From: Bog-756 sp963839925
GTDB lineage: Bacteria > Actinomycetota > Acidimicrobiia > Acidimicrobiales > RAAP-2
Direction of reading: 5' to 3'
Assembly: GCA_963839925.1 (NCBI GenBank)
Contig: CAWIWV010000001.1
Span: forward strand, 2,108,001 to 2,172,000
DNA: 64,000 nucleotides
Numbering within the stretch: the stretch's first letter is position 1; every line of letters begins with the position of its first letter. Below, piece after piece: positions 9,191 through 17,828 of this stretch. Both the position numbers and the translations under genes were made by a program. Under the pieces are notes generated by a model. That model worked only from the letters and a program-made list of their open reading frames with translations. It had not been told where the DNA came from and searched no databases.

Positions 9191-9907
9191 TCAGTGGACC
9201 AGGATGCGGTCGCACTGGTCGCAGGTCGCGAACTGGTCCGGCGGAAGGTGTCGGATGCGCTCGACCTCGACCGAGGGCAGGGTCAGGTGGCAGCCGTCGC
9301 ACCGGTCGCCGACCAACCGGGCGGCGCCCACTCCCCCGAGGCGCGCCCGGAGAAGCTCGTAGCGTTCGGCCAGGTCCGCGGGGAGGCGGGCTGCGTCTTC
9401 GGCTCGCGCAGACTCCTCTTCGCGCAGTGCGAGCGCAATCGATTGTTCCGCCTCGCCGATCGCAGCGACCAAGCGATCCACCTCGCCCTCCAGCGTCGAG
9501 GATTCGGCCCGGCGCTCGGCGAGCGCCTGGTCGAGTGGCTCCTCCTCCTCCAGCAGGGCGATCTCTTCCTCCTCGAACTCAGCCTGCCGGGAGGCCAGCT
9601 GATGCACTTCCCGATCCATGGCCTGAAGATCGCGGGAAGCGGAGATCTCTCCGGTCTCCATGCGCGCCTCGATCTCGTGACGTCGCGCGGCCGCCCCGGC
9701 GATCTGCGCCTCGAGCCTCTCCTGCCGGGCGGCCAGGTCCTCCACCTGCGCGCCGAGTTCGGACAAGACCGCGCCGAGCGACGCCTGACGCCTTCTCACC
9801 TCGGCGAGCTCGGACCGCTCGGGCAACGCGTCGATCTGATGACGCAGCTGATCGATTGCGATGTCGTGCCCCTGGACTTCCATCAAGGTGTCGAACGGTT
9901 CAGCCAT
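9191..9907 (-). CDS. Zinc-ribbon coiled-coil protein (C4-type, CT398-like)
   Basis: 238 aa from an ATG at 9907 with a strong AGGAGG Shine-Dalgarno at about 9911-9917; an upstream GTG at 9922 is weaker. Residues about 5-175 are a long antiparallel coiled coil rich in Glu, Ala and Arg (QHDIAIDQLRHQIDAL type heptads, then EEEEIALLEEEEPLDQAL). The C-terminus is a zinc ribbon with CDGC and CDQC pairs about 30 residues apart. The family is widespread in actinobacteria; a nucleic-acid or scaffold role is suspected but unproven. It is one base cluster downstream of the Nudix gene and probably co-transcribed with it. Confidence 0.88.
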   Translation of the reverse strand: MAEPFDTLMEVQGHDIAIDQLRHQIDALPERSELAEVRRRQASLGAVLSELGAQVEDLAARQERLEAQIAGAAARRHEIEARMETGEISASRDLQAMDREVHQLASRQAEFEEEEIALLEEEEPLDQALAERRAESSTLEGEVDRLVAAIGEAEQSIALALREEESARAEDAARLPADLAERYELLRARLGGVGAARLVGDRCDGCHLTLPSVEVERIRHLPPDQFATCDQCDRILVH

Positions 9908-9918
9908 CGGACCTCCTC

Positions 9919-10482
9919 TCACTCGTCCTGGGCGGACGGTCTCCGACGATCATCGCCGAGCCGGTGCGCCGAACGGAGCGCGCCCACCAATGCCTCGTCG
10001 GCCACCGCGATGGCCTCCTCCCAGCCGAACCACGCCACCTCTTGACTCTCGCCAGGACCGGGGACGGGCTCCTCGTCCGGTGCCCACACAAGGTAACGCA
10101 GGTCCAGATGGACGTGTCCGTTGGCGGCAGGGTGGACGTCCACGTGAATGAGGGTCGGTCCATCCGGTGGATGGTGGACGGACAGACCGGTCTCCTCGGC
10201 ACACTCGCGGACCATCGCCTCCGCCGGCGTCTCGCCGGCGTCGAGGTGGCCCCCCGGCTGCATCCAGCGGTGAAGACGGCGGTGCCGGTGGAGGACCACC
10301 CCGCGATCACCCACCACGATCCCCGACGCGGTCACATGGGTCGGATCGGCATGGCGGTCCAGTGGGTCCTCGAGCCGGTCCAGCTCTGTCACGAAGAGGT
10401 TGATCGACAACGCCTCCCGCTCGTCGGCGGCGCGGTGGCTTCGCAGCTCCTGACGAAGGGACTCGACGCCTGGTGCGGCCAC
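9919..10482 (-). CDS. Nudix hydrolase
   Basis: 187 aa. The Nudix box is complete in GHLDAGETPAEAMVRECAEETGL (given here in family order: G-x5-E-x7-R-E-x-x-E-E-x-G), which binds the metal and cleaves nucleoside diphosphate-linked substrates. About 45 residues of helix precede the Nudix fold (LSINLFVTELDRLEDPLD), a layout seen in actinobacterial Nudix proteins of unknown substrate. Its stop lies 12 bases upstream of the zinc-ribbon gene start. Confidence 0.92.
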   Translation of the reverse strand: MAAPGVESLRQELRSHRAADEREALSINLFVTELDRLEDPLDRHADPTHVTASGIVVGDRGVVLHRHRRLHRWMQPGGHLDAGETPAEAMVRECAEETGLSVHHPPDGPTLIHVDVHPAANGHVHLDLRYLVWAPDEEPVPGPGESQEVAWFGWEEAIAVADEALVGALRSAHRLGDDRRRPSAQDE

Positions 10483-10514
10483 TCCGTCCTCAGGCGCGGG
10501 GCCCGGTGCCCGGC

Positions 10515-10745
10515 TCAGGCGGACTTGCGGCGCTGACGGTGGATCCGGCGACGCTCACGCTCGGTCGTCCCACCCCAGATGCCCTCACGCTCGCGATTTG
10601 CCAGGGCATGCTCGAGACAGGCCTCTCGCACTGCGCACTGGTCGCAGATCGACTTTGCCTCCCCTGCCTCCTCGTCGGAGACCGGGTAGAACACATCCGG
10701 ATCGATGCCCCGGCAGGCTGCGTGCTTGCGCCAGGTGGCACTCAT
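10515..10745 (-). CDS. WhiB-like iron-sulfur transcriptional regulator
   Basis: 76 aa. The four cluster-binding cysteines are C11, C34, C37 and C43 (spacing C-x22-C-x2-C-x5-C), followed by the G-I-W-G-G turn at 55-59 and a basic tail (RERRRIHRQRRKSA) for DNA contact. These are the defining Wbl features and are restricted to Actinomycetota. The protein binds a 4Fe-4S cluster and usually acts with the primary sigma factor. Which Wbl class it belongs to cannot be decided here. It is divergent from the epimerase-like gene across 237 bases. Confidence 0.95.
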   Translation of the reverse strand: MSATWRKHAACRGIDPDVFYPVSDEEAGEAKSICDQCAVREACLEHALANREREGIWGGTTERERRRIHRQRRKSA

Positions 10746-10982
10746 GGGAACGTCACTTCCTAATTACTCTTTGGGGGTCACTGGTTGAACCGCTCCACAT
10801 AAACGCCGGTGACCTGGGATTATGCGGCCTTCCGGCGAAAAGTCGCGGAACAGACAGTATGCCCCAGGCAGGGTAGGGATGTCCACATCCCGATTAGGAT
10901 CACCCGGCGTCTCATCCCCCGCCCGAACCCACGAGTGCGTGTCGAAGCCATCGCACGATCGTGCCCTACCGAGGAGTGTTCG

Positions 10983-11906
10983 ATGCCCGTCGCACCGCTT
11001 CGAGACAAGACCATCGTGGTCACCGGAGTCACCGGCCAGGTGGCCCAGCCGGTCGCCATCTCCCTGGCCAAGGAGAACCGAGTGGTCGGCGCCGCACGAT
11101 TCAAGGACGCGGCCGCCCGCCAGCATCTCGAGGAGGCAGGGGTGCGCTGCGTCCCGATCGATCTCCTCTCCGGCGACGTGGCGGGTCTGCCGACCGATGC
11201 CGACTACGTGGTCAACTTCGCCGTCTCCAAGACCAACGATTGGGAGCGGGATCTGCAAGCCAACAGCGGTGGACTCGCGGCGCTGATGGAGCACCATCAG
11301 GGCGCCGCCGGGTTCGTCCACTGCTCGACCACCGGCGTCTACAAGCCCCTCGGCCACCATGTCTTCAAAGAGGAAGACGAGCTCGGGGACAATCACGGGG
11401 TCTGGCCCTTCCTGCGCACCTACAGCATCGCCAAGATCGCAGCAGAGGCAACGGCCCGATGGGCGGCGAGCCGCTTCGAGCTCCCGACCACCATCGCCCG
11501 ACTGTCCGTCCCCTACGGTGACCACGGTGGATGGCCGTCGATCCACCTCGAGATGATGCTCAACGGTGTCGACATCCCGGTGCACGTCGACGCACCGAGC
11601 GTCTACCACCCGCTGCACGAGGACGACATCATCGGCATGATCCCCAACCTCATCGGGGCCGCCTCGGTCCCTGCCGTCACGGTCAACTGGGGAGGCGATC
11701 AGGCGGTGAGCATCGAGGAGTGGTGCGGTTTCCTTTCGGAGCTCGCCGGAACTCCGGTCAGGTTCAATCCCACCGAGGACACCATCGACAGCGTCGAGAT
11801 CGACCTGACCCGCATGCACGAACTGGTCGGGACGACCACGGTCGACTGGCGGGACGGGATGCGACGCATGGTCGCGGCCCGACATCCGGAACTCCTCAAC
11901 CGCTGA
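10983..11906 (+). CDS. NAD-dependent epimerase/dehydratase-like protein
   Basis: 307 aa from an ATG with GAGGAG at 10971-10976; the frame is open further upstream but without family similarity. The N-terminus is an extended-SDR Rossmann fold (KTIVVTGVTGQVAQPVAISLAKE), DYVVNFAVSKT follows, and the active-site region has HCSTTGVYKPLG with Y-S-I-A-K as the catalytic Y-x-x-x-K. The preferred substrates of such proteins are nucleotide sugars or related carbonyls. It stands just outside the polysaccharide locus and could feed it, but that is inference. Confidence 0.88.
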   Translation: MPVAPLRDKTIVVTGVTGQVAQPVAISLAKENRVVGAARFKDAAARQHLEEAGVRCVPIDLLSGDVAGLPTDADYVVNFAVSKTNDWERDLQANSGGLAALMEHHQGAAGFVHCSTTGVYKPLGHHVFKEEDELGDNHGVWPFLRTYSIAKIAAEATARWAASRFELPTTIARLSVPYGDHGGWPSIHLEMMLNGVDIPVHVDAPSVYHPLHEDDIIGMIPNLIGAASVPAVTVNWGGDQAVSIEEWCGFLSELAGTPVRFNPTEDTIDSVEIDLTRMHELVGTTTVDWRDGMRRMVAARHPELLNR

Positions 11907-11945
11907 CCGGATCCTGCGTAGCCAGATCCCGGCCCGGCCCCAGAC

Positions 11946-12326
11946 TCAGCGGGGTTCGGTTGCCGCCCCCGGCATGCAGTAGACATCCCCGACCGACCAG
12001 GCCTTGGCCATCGAATCGGGGGTGACCCGCACGGTCGCCCCACCCTCGAACACCGCGGTCAGTTCGCCCTCGGCCGAGGTCCACAACCAGCGCATTCTCG
12101 ACGGGTACAGCGCAACGAACGGTCCGAGCGCGTCCGCATGGTGCGGATTGAGATGGTGGAGGTCGCCGTTCACCTCCAAGGTGAAGGGGATCCCGATCAC
12201 CACCTCGGTCGCCCCGAACTGGAGGCGCGACTGCTCGTCGATGCGGATATAGGAGAGCGTCGGCTCCTCGAGCAGGAACTCCTTCCCGCCATCGGGCAGC
12301 TCTCGAATCAGGAGTCCGTCTGCCAC
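11946..12326 (-). CDS. Small conserved protein of unknown function (DUF6188-like)
   Basis: 126 aa from a GTG at 12326 (VADGLLIRELPDGG). The frame stays open upstream, but that stretch looks like a composition shadow. The protein is mostly beta (LQFGATEVVIGIPFTLEVNG, LWTSAEGELTAVFEGGATVRV) and ends with YCMPGAATEPR. It resembles short actinobacterial proteins grouped as DUF6188; the match is from memory of the pattern and the function is unknown. It follows the tyrosine phosphatase gene by 71 bases on the same strand. Confidence 0.65.
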   Translation of the reverse strand: MADGLLIRELPDGGKEFLLEEPTLSYIRIDEQSRLQFGATEVVIGIPFTLEVNGDLHHLNPHHADALGPFVALYPSRMRWLWTSAEGELTAVFEGGATVRVTPDSMAKAWSVGDVYCMPGAATEPR

Positions 12327-12397
12327 CGAACCATGATCGCACTTCCGTGGGTGTACTGCACGGCGACGCCAACCGACTGGCGCCGATCGAGGTCGGC

Positions 12398-13015
12398 TCA
12401 TCGGTCGGGCGTCGCGGACCCGTCGGGCCAGAGCAGTTGGGTGAGTCGGACCACCAGCTCGCCCAGCTCGATCGCCGTGGACCGATACCGCTCGGGAGGT
12501 CCGCCGTAGGGGTCGGCAACCTCTTCGGCGGACGACCGACCCACCAGCGAGGCGCGGGTCCGGTCCCCGTGCGTCCGCTCGATCCACTCCGGCACTCCCT
12601 CATCCGGACGACGCGGACCGACCGCCTCCCCTCGACGGACGAGCTCTTTGATCTTGAAGGTTCGTTTCCAGCACGAGGGTTCGAGAAGGACCGCTTCCTG
12701 CACGTGGCGAGTGCCCATGCCGATGATGAGATCCGAATCACTCAACAAGGACTCGGTCAGTTCGCGGCTGCGATGGCCGCTGAGGTCGATCCCGTAAGTC
12801 GCCATGGCCTCGAGCACCTCGGGTGGGCACTGGGTCGGCATCGGCTCCCCTTCGGAGGGGAGTCCAGCGGAGGTCACCTCGACCGAGTCGGCGACACCCT
12901 GGGTTCCGGCCGCAAAGAAGGCAGCCGCCATTGGCGAACGGCAGATGTTGGCGGTGCAGACGAACAGGAACTGGACCGCCAGATAGTACTCGGGCCCCTG
13001 CGTTCGGCGTGCCAA
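12398..13015 (-). CDS. Low-molecular-weight protein-tyrosine phosphatase
   Basis: 205 aa with a TTG start; no better start is visible between 13015 and the catalytic loop. The P-loop C-x5-R is CTANICRS at about residues 20-27, and the general-acid Asp loop is DPYGGP near the C-terminus. The insert around residues 115-150 makes it longer than the usual 150-165 aa. Low-molecular-weight phosphatases often partner BY-kinases of Wzc type in capsule and exopolysaccharide export, and a Wzc-like kinase is encoded at 23432-25210. Dephosphorylation of that kinase is a reasonable inference. Confidence 0.9.
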   Translation of the reverse strand: MARRTQGPEYYLAVQFLFVCTANICRSPMAAAFFAAGTQGVADSVEVTSAGLPSEGEPMPTQCPPEVLEAMATYGIDLSGHRSRELTESLLSDSDLIIGMGTRHVQEAVLLEPSCWKRTFKIKELVRRGEAVGPRRPDEGVPEWIERTHGDRTRASLVGRSSAEEVADPYGGPPERYRSTAIELGELVVRLTQLLWPDGSATPDR

Positions 13016-13074
13016 TCACGCGACAAATGCGACCCACCGCGTGCTGCCCACACGACACGCGTACGCTCAGGTCC

Positions 13075-14172
13075 ATGGATCGGGCATCGATCGCGCTCGT
13101 CCACGACTACCTGACCCAACGGGGTGGTGCGGAGCGAGTGGTGCTCGCGCTCACCGAGACCTTTGCAGGGGCGCCGCTCTTCACCTCGCTCTACGATCCG
13201 GCCGGCACCTTTCCGGACTTCTCCGACCTGGAAGTCTCGACGCTTCCTCTCGACCGGGTGGCGCTCCTCCGGTCACACCACCGACTGGCGCTCCCCCTTC
13301 TTGCACCTGCCTTCTCGAGGCTCCGCATCGACGCCGAGGTCGCCATCTGTTCCTCGAGCGGCTGGGCACACGGAGCATCGGTCACGGGGCGAAAGATCGT
13401 CTACTGCCACACGCCGGCTCGGTGGCTCTATCAGTCGGACCGGTACCTCGCCGGGCAGTCGAAAGCGTCCTCGGTCCTCCTCTCGTTGCTCTCCCCGTCA
13501 CTGCGTCGATGGGACCAGCGGGCTGCAGCATCCGCGGACCGCTATCTGGTCAACTCGAACGCGGTCCGGCAACGGGTCGCCGATCTGTACGGCATCGATG
13601 CCGAGGTCGTCCCACCGCCGGTCGACGTCGATCCCTCAGGCGCGACCGAGGCGATCCCCGGCATCGAGCCGGGGTTCTTCCTCTGCGTCTCGAGACTGCT
13701 TTCCTACAAGAACGTCGAAGCGGTCACCGCAGCGTTCGAGCTACTCCCCCAGCACCAGCTGGTGGTCGTGGGGAGCGGGCCGTTGGCCAATCGGATCGCC
13801 GAGACCCGTCCTCCCAACGCGACCGTGCTCGGCGAGGTCACCGACGCCGGTCTGCGATGGCTCTACGCGTCGTCGGCCGGACTGGTTGCAGCCTCCTACG
13901 AGGACTTCGGATTGACCCCGGTGGAAGCGGCGTCGTTCGGCAGCCCGACCGCGGCCCTGCGGTGGGGGGGCTTCCTCGACACCATCGTGGACGGGAGCAC
14001 CGGAGTCTTCTTCGACCACCCTCGCCCCGGCCTGATCGCCGAGGCGGTCGGCCGGATGGCCCAGACGAAGTGGGACGAGCGGGTGCTGCGCGACCATGCG
14101 GACAGGTTCTCCGCAGCGCGATTCGCCGAGCGCATGCTCGCGGTGGTCGCCGAAGAGCAGACCCACCTGTAA
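13075..14172 (+). CDS. Glycosyltransferase family 4 (first gene of the glycan locus)
   Basis: 365 aa, ATG at 13075. The N-terminal half has ALVHDYLTQRGGAERVVLAL (acceptor-side loop) and YCHTPARWLYQ. The C-terminal half has FFLCVSRLLSYKN and YEDFGLTPVEAASFGSP, the E-x7-E nucleotide-sugar motif of GT-B retaining enzymes. This subtype is close to mannosyl/rhamnosyltransferases of capsule loci. It is transcribed towards the initiating transferase on the other strand. Confidence 0.92.
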   Translation: MDRASIALVHDYLTQRGGAERVVLALTETFAGAPLFTSLYDPAGTFPDFSDLEVSTLPLDRVALLRSHHRLALPLLAPAFSRLRIDAEVAICSSSGWAHGASVTGRKIVYCHTPARWLYQSDRYLAGQSKASSVLLSLLSPSLRRWDQRAAASADRYLVNSNAVRQRVADLYGIDAEVVPPPVDVDPSGATEAIPGIEPGFFLCVSRLLSYKNVEAVTAAFELLPQHQLVVVGSGPLANRIAETRPPNATVLGEVTDAGLRWLYASSAGLVAASYEDFGLTPVEAASFGSPTAALRWGGFLDTIVDGSTGVFFDHPRPGLIAEAVGRMAQTKWDERVLRDHADRFSAARFAERMLAVVAEEQTHL

Positions 14173-14200
14173 GCAAGACTCCTTTGTCGAGAGCCCCGGA

Positions 14201-15262
14201 TCAGGAAGCGCCGCGACCGCCGAAGATGGTGGCCGGGGTCTGCCACAGAATCTGCAGGTCCCACCCGAACGACCACGACGCGACGTAGAGGTAGTCGAGC
14301 CGGCACAGTTCGAGGTGGGAGAGCTCGTTGCGTCCCGAGACCTGCCACAGGCCGGTCATCCCCGGACGAACCTCGAAGCGCTTGCGCGCCCACCCCTCGA
14401 TCTCGGCGGCCTCGTCGACCACGAACGGTCGTGGACCGACGAGGGACATGTCGCCCTTCCAGACGTTGATCAGCTGGGGCAGCTCGTCGAGGCTGGTCTT
14501 CCGGAGGAACCGACCGACCCGGGTCACCCGCGGATCGTTCTGGATCTTGAACAGAGGACCGTCCATCTCGTTCAGATGCGCGACCTCGTGGCGCCGGGCT
14601 TCGGCGTCGCGGTACATCGTCCTGAACTTCATCATCGAGAAGGACTCTTCGTCGCGACCGGTGCGAGTCTGGCGGAAGAAGACCGATCCCTCACTCGTCG
14701 CCTTGATCGTGATCGCGACAGCTGCAAAGAAGGGAGCGCAGACGAGCAGGACTGCCGAGGAAACGATGACGTCGAAGGTGCGCTTCAGGAAGCGAGACCC
14801 GAGACTCAACGACGACGGAGCGATGTCCAACATCGGCAGCCCCGAGAGGTCCTCGACGTTGGTCCGGGCGGTGATCAGTTCGTAGTAGCGCGGGACGATC
14901 GACACGCCGACCTGTCCGGCCAAGCTCTTCAGCATCCTGGTCGTCCGCTCGGGATGGGTACGCGAGAAGCAGACCACCACTCTTGCCACCGAGTAGCGGC
15001 GGCACAGCTCGGGAAGCTCGTCGAGCTCGCCGAGGACGTCCTTGCGCCCCAACGGATTGTCGTCGACGAATCCGACGAAGTTCACGCTGGAGTGGGCGCG
15101 CAGGTGACTGGCGACGGTCTGGGCGAGTTTGCCGGTCCCGACCACGATGACCGGCACCGATCCTGCCGACGCACCGCGGGAGGTGACCGAGACCACCATC
15201 CTCGCCGCCGGGACGGTGACGGCCGCCACCAGACACATGGCGATCACAGTCCCGATGTTCAT
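14201..15262 (-). CDS. Polyprenyl glycosylphosphotransferase, catalytic half
   Basis: 353 aa. One membrane segment (IGTVIAMCLVAAVTVPA) is followed by a CoA-binding-like Rossmann domain (VPVIVVGTGKLAQTVASHL) and the bacterial sugar-transferase domain: KRTFDVIVSSAVLL, SFSMMKFRTMY, KTSLDELPQLINVWKGDMS, VGPRP, RPGMTGLWQVSGR. The enzyme starts glycan assembly by moving a sugar-1-phosphate to undecaprenyl phosphate. The frame begins with an ATG that overlaps the stop of the upstream frame by ATGA. In most relatives both parts are one protein, so a one-base frameshift is likely. Confidence 0.93.
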   Translation of the reverse strand: MNIGTVIAMCLVAAVTVPAARMVVSVTSRGASAGSVPVIVVGTGKLAQTVASHLRAHSSVNFVGFVDDNPLGRKDVLGELDELPELCRRYSVARVVVCFSRTHPERTTRMLKSLAGQVGVSIVPRYYELITARTNVEDLSGLPMLDIAPSSLSLGSRFLKRTFDVIVSSAVLLVCAPFFAAVAITIKATSEGSVFFRQTRTGRDEESFSMMKFRTMYRDAEARRHEVAHLNEMDGPLFKIQNDPRVTRVGRFLRKTSLDELPQLINVWKGDMSLVGPRPFVVDEAAEIEGWARKRFEVRPGMTGLWQVSGRNELSHLELCRLDYLYVASWSFGWDLQILWQTPATIFGGRGAS

Positions 15263-15798
15263 CGCAGCAAAGTCGGCTCTCCCCGCGCGGCGTAGACCGC
15301 TGCGGCGAAGAGGACACCGCCGACCAGAAGCGCGTGCCAGATGTGACGAAGATCGGACAGCACGCTGATCGAGATGCGTCGAACGACTCCTCGATACGAA
15401 CCGTAAAGGGCGAACATCGCGATGAACACCGGGATGGCGGCCAGGTCGACGAGGATGACCCGCCCACTCCGGGCCGCCGCGCCGATCTGCTCATCGGCGA
15501 GTGCCCACCCGAGCATCGGGCCGATGACCGCTGCGGCACACAGCCCCAAGATGTCGGCGACAACCAACCGGCGCAGTCGGTGTCGTTGCGCGACCTTGAG
15601 CGTTGCCGGATCGTCCCGTTCGACGTCGCCGGGGCCGCGCAACGACAGCGTCCGCCCGATCGCCTGATCGAGGACGCGCCGCGCGTCTGGTTCGACTATG
15701 GCCATCCCAGCAGCCCTGCCCTTTCCTGCGCTGGTCTTCCCTTCCCCTGGCCCGCCGATGAAGCTCTTCGTCGCTGCAAACACGCCCACCGGCGACAC
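15259..15798 (-). CDS. Polyprenyl glycosylphosphotransferase, N-terminal membrane half
   Basis: 179 aa from a GTG at 15798 (an ATG at 15705 is an alternative). After a charged N-terminus there are three to four hydrophobic helices (LVVADILGLCAAAVIGPMLGW, VILVDLAAIPVFIAMFALYG, HALLVGGVLFAAAVYAA), and the conserved YGSYRGVVRRIS segment sits between them. This is exactly the N-terminal membrane domain missing from the next gene. One base added at CTGCGA/TGAAC would fuse them into a normal enzyme of roughly 530 aa. It may be a true split pair translated by stop-start coupling, or a sequence indel. Confidence 0.8.
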   Translation of the reverse strand: MSPVGVFAATKSFIGGPGEGKTSAGKGRAAGMAIVEPDARRVLDQAIGRTLSLRGPGDVERDDPATLKVAQRHRLRRLVVADILGLCAAAVIGPMLGWALADEQIGAAARSGRVILVDLAAIPVFIAMFALYGSYRGVVRRISISVLSDLRHIWHALLVGGVLFAAAVYAARGEPTLLR

Positions 15799-15883
15799 TG
15801 AATTCTACTGCTGCACGCGCGCCCAATACAACGGGTCACGGAGCACATCGGGGCTTCCATCTGCGGAATCGACCAGCCGCTGA

Positions 15884-16141
15884 TCAGGCGGCCGTCGCGT
15901 CGAGCACGCCTCGGCGGATCGCGGCGATCGACTCGAAGGTCGACCGTTTGAGCATGCTTTCGGGGAACTCGAAGTCGAACAACTCCTCAAGTGCCAACAT
16001 CACGTTGACGCTCGCATGCGAGGTCATCCCCACGTCGAAGAGGTCGGCGTTCTCGTCGATCGAGCCTGGATCGGCAACCAGTCGGCCGTGCTCGGCGAGG
16101 ACGAGTCGGATGCTGTCTTCCATGTTGAGGGTGTCCTCCAT
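15884..16141 (-). CDS. Stand-alone phosphopantetheine carrier protein (ACP-like)
   Basis: 85 aa, ATG at 16141 with AGGAG just upstream. The attachment serine is S41 in D-V-G-M-T-S-H, followed by VMLALEELFDFEFPESML, a typical third helix. The GMTSH motif with His after Ser differs from fatty-acid ACP (GxDSL). It resembles small carriers that partner stand-alone ligases, including the amino acid:carrier ligases described in Bradyrhizobium and Agrobacterium. No ligase or ketosynthase is in this window. The gene lies two bases behind its own holo-synthase and upstream of the initiating sugar transferase, so an acyl or aminoacyl decoration of the glycan is possible. Confidence 0.85.
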   Translation of the reverse strand: MEDTLNMEDSIRLVLAEHGRLVADPGSIDENADLFDVGMTSHASVNVMLALEELFDFEFPESMLKRSTFESIAAIRRGVLDATAA

Positions 16142-16143
16142 GC

Positions 16144-16575
16144 TCACTCCTGCTCTTCCTGACCGTTTCCGCAGAATCCGACGACGATTGCTGCGGCGGC
16201 GGACTGTTCGTGGGTCATGCTGACCGCAAGGTCTTCGATCCCGACCCGGTCGGCCATCGCCGCGGCCCTGCCCGACAACCGGATCTCCGGTCGGCCACCC
16301 GGCGCCCGACGCACCTCGATGTCTCGCCAGGCCGGACGCGCTCCCACCGGTTGCAACACCTTCACCACTGCCTCCTTGGCTGCGAACCGGGCAGCGAGAG
16401 ACTCGTAGGAGTAGCGGCCAGTGGATTCGCACGACTCACCCGTCGCCTGGCAACAAGCGATCTCGTGCGGGGTGAAGATCCTTTTCACATAGTGGTCACC
16501 GAACCGCTCGACCGACGCGGCGACCTCGAACACCGACGTGAGATCGATCCCGACCCGCAGCGAAGGCGCGCTCAT
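16144..16575 (-). CDS. Holo-ACP synthase-type 4'-phosphopantetheinyl transferase
   Basis: 143 aa from the ATG at 16575, which overlaps the stop of the glycosyltransferase (ATGA). AcpS signatures are present: VGIDLTSVFEV with the metal-binding Asp, RIFTPHEIACC, and ESLAARFAAKEAVVKVL with the catalytic Glu/Lys; the C-terminal SMTHEQSAAAAIVV strand is complete. It transfers phosphopantetheine from CoA to the serine of a carrier protein, most likely the one encoded two bases downstream. Extra cysteines (CCQATGESC) around residue 45 are unusual. Confidence 0.9.
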   Translation of the reverse strand: MSAPSLRVGIDLTSVFEVAASVERFGDHYVKRIFTPHEIACCQATGESCESTGRYSYESLAARFAAKEAVVKVLQPVGARPAWRDIEVRRAPGGRPEIRLSGRAAAMADRVGIEDLAVSMTHEQSAAAAIVVGFCGNGQEEQE

Positions 16576-17828
16576 CGTGCCGATCCTTGCGAGCACACCC
16601 GTTCCGGATCGTCGGCGACGTGCCGATCGGCGCTCCCTTGCGTCGATTCGGTGACCGAACGGTAGACCTCTCGATACCGCTGCGCGATGGTGACCCAGTC
16701 GAACTCCCTGACTCGAATCCGTCCCGCCTCGCCCATCCGCTTCCGCCTGTCGGGATCGAGAAGCAGGTCCTCGAGCGTGTGCGCGAACGAGGTCGTGTCG
16801 AAGGGATTGACCAGCAGACCGTCGTTCCCGTCACGCACGAACTCCGGTGGACCCCCGATGTTGGTTGCCACCACCGGCACTCCGGCCCTCCACGCCTCGA
16901 GCACCACGATCCCGAACGGTTCGAGCCGGCTCGGCATCACGAACAGCGAGGCGCCGGCCATCGCCTCGGCGACCGCCTGACGGGAGAGCCGACCGACGAA
17001 ATGAACCTGCTCGGTGACGCCGAGCACGGCGGCGGTGTGGCGAAGCCCCTCGAGGGCCTCCCCCTGTCCGGCGATCACCAGATCTGCGGTGCGATTCCGC
17101 TCGGGGATCGCCGCGTAGGCCGCGAGCAGAAGATCGAACCCCTTCTTCTCGACCAGGCGCCCGAGGGCGAACAGGTAGGGACGGTCGGGCCGGCCTTCTG
17201 CCGCGGTGAAGTGACCTCGGGAGTCGCGCAGGGACCCACCGTCGCCCGCGCCCGTCCTGAGGTCGACCCCGTTGGGGATGACCACGCCGCGCCCCGGTTC
17301 CAGTCCGAAACGCGCCTCGGCATCGGCGAGGGTGAATGCCGAGCAAGCGGTGACCGCTGCGGCCGTCCGCAGGCCCCGGCGGAGCGAGGAGCGGAGCACC
17401 CGGGAGATCTCGAAGATGTCGGTGTCGTCCATCACCGTCTCCCCCTGCAACGTGACCACCAGAGGAAGCCCGGTCATCCGCGAAAGAACCTGCGCGTAGG
17501 CGCCGTTCGGACCGAAGCACTGCACATGGAGGACGTCGGGACGGAACGCAGCGACTGCACACCGCAACGAGAAGAGACTTCGGGTTCCGGTGCTCGCCGA
17601 TCGTCGGACCGCGGGAAGGTTGGTAGCCGGCAACGGGAGTGGCAGGCGGCGAACCACCAGGCCGTCGAGCACCTCGGCCGTCTCCGGCGTCGAATCGTCG
17701 GGGTGCCCGGTCCACACCTCGACCCGATCACCGGCGTCCACCAGAGAAAGGGCGAGATGGCGGGTGAGCTCTTCCACCCCGCCGAGGGCGGGCAGGTACG
17801 AACTGGGGAGGAGGGCGATGCGGGTCAT
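16572..17828 (-). CDS. Glycosyltransferase family 4
   Basis: 418 aa. GT-B fold: ALLPSSYLPALGGVEELTRHLA (acceptor loop), LHVQCFGPNG, GVVIPNGVDL, LFALGRLVEKKGFDLLLAAY, and SRLEPFGIVVLEAWRAGVPVVA with the E-x7-E donor motif. ATGA overlaps link it to the membrane protein before it and to the holo-ACP synthase after it. The C-terminus (TQGSADRHVADDPERVC) is low-complexity and variable. Donor and acceptor sugars are unknown. Confidence 0.93.
   Translation of the reverse strand: MTRIALLPSSYLPALGGVEELTRHLALSLVDAGDRVEVWTGHPDDSTPETAEVLDGLVVRRLPLPLPATNLPAVRRSASTGTRSLFSLRCAVAAFRPDVLHVQCFGPNGAYAQVLSRMTGLPLVVTLQGETVMDDTDIFEISRVLRSSLRRGLRTAAAVTACSAFTLADAEARFGLEPGRGVVIPNGVDLRTGAGDGGSLRDSRGHFTAAEGRPDRPYLFALGRLVEKKGFDLLLAAYAAIPERNRTADLVIAGQGEALEGLRHTAAVLGVTEQVHFVGRLSRQAVAEAMAGASLFVMPSRLEPFGIVVLEAWRAGVPVVATNIGGPPEFVRDGNDGLLVNPFDTTSFAHTLEDLLLDPDRRKRMGEAGRIRVREFDWVTIAQRYREVYRSVTESTQGSADRHVADDPERVCSQGSAR

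Noticed and set aside
8432..10536. Long plus-strand open frames over the phosphatase, zinc-ribbon and Nudix genes
   Set aside because: Arg/Gly/Pro-rich composition, no family features, and fully antisense to three recognisable genes.
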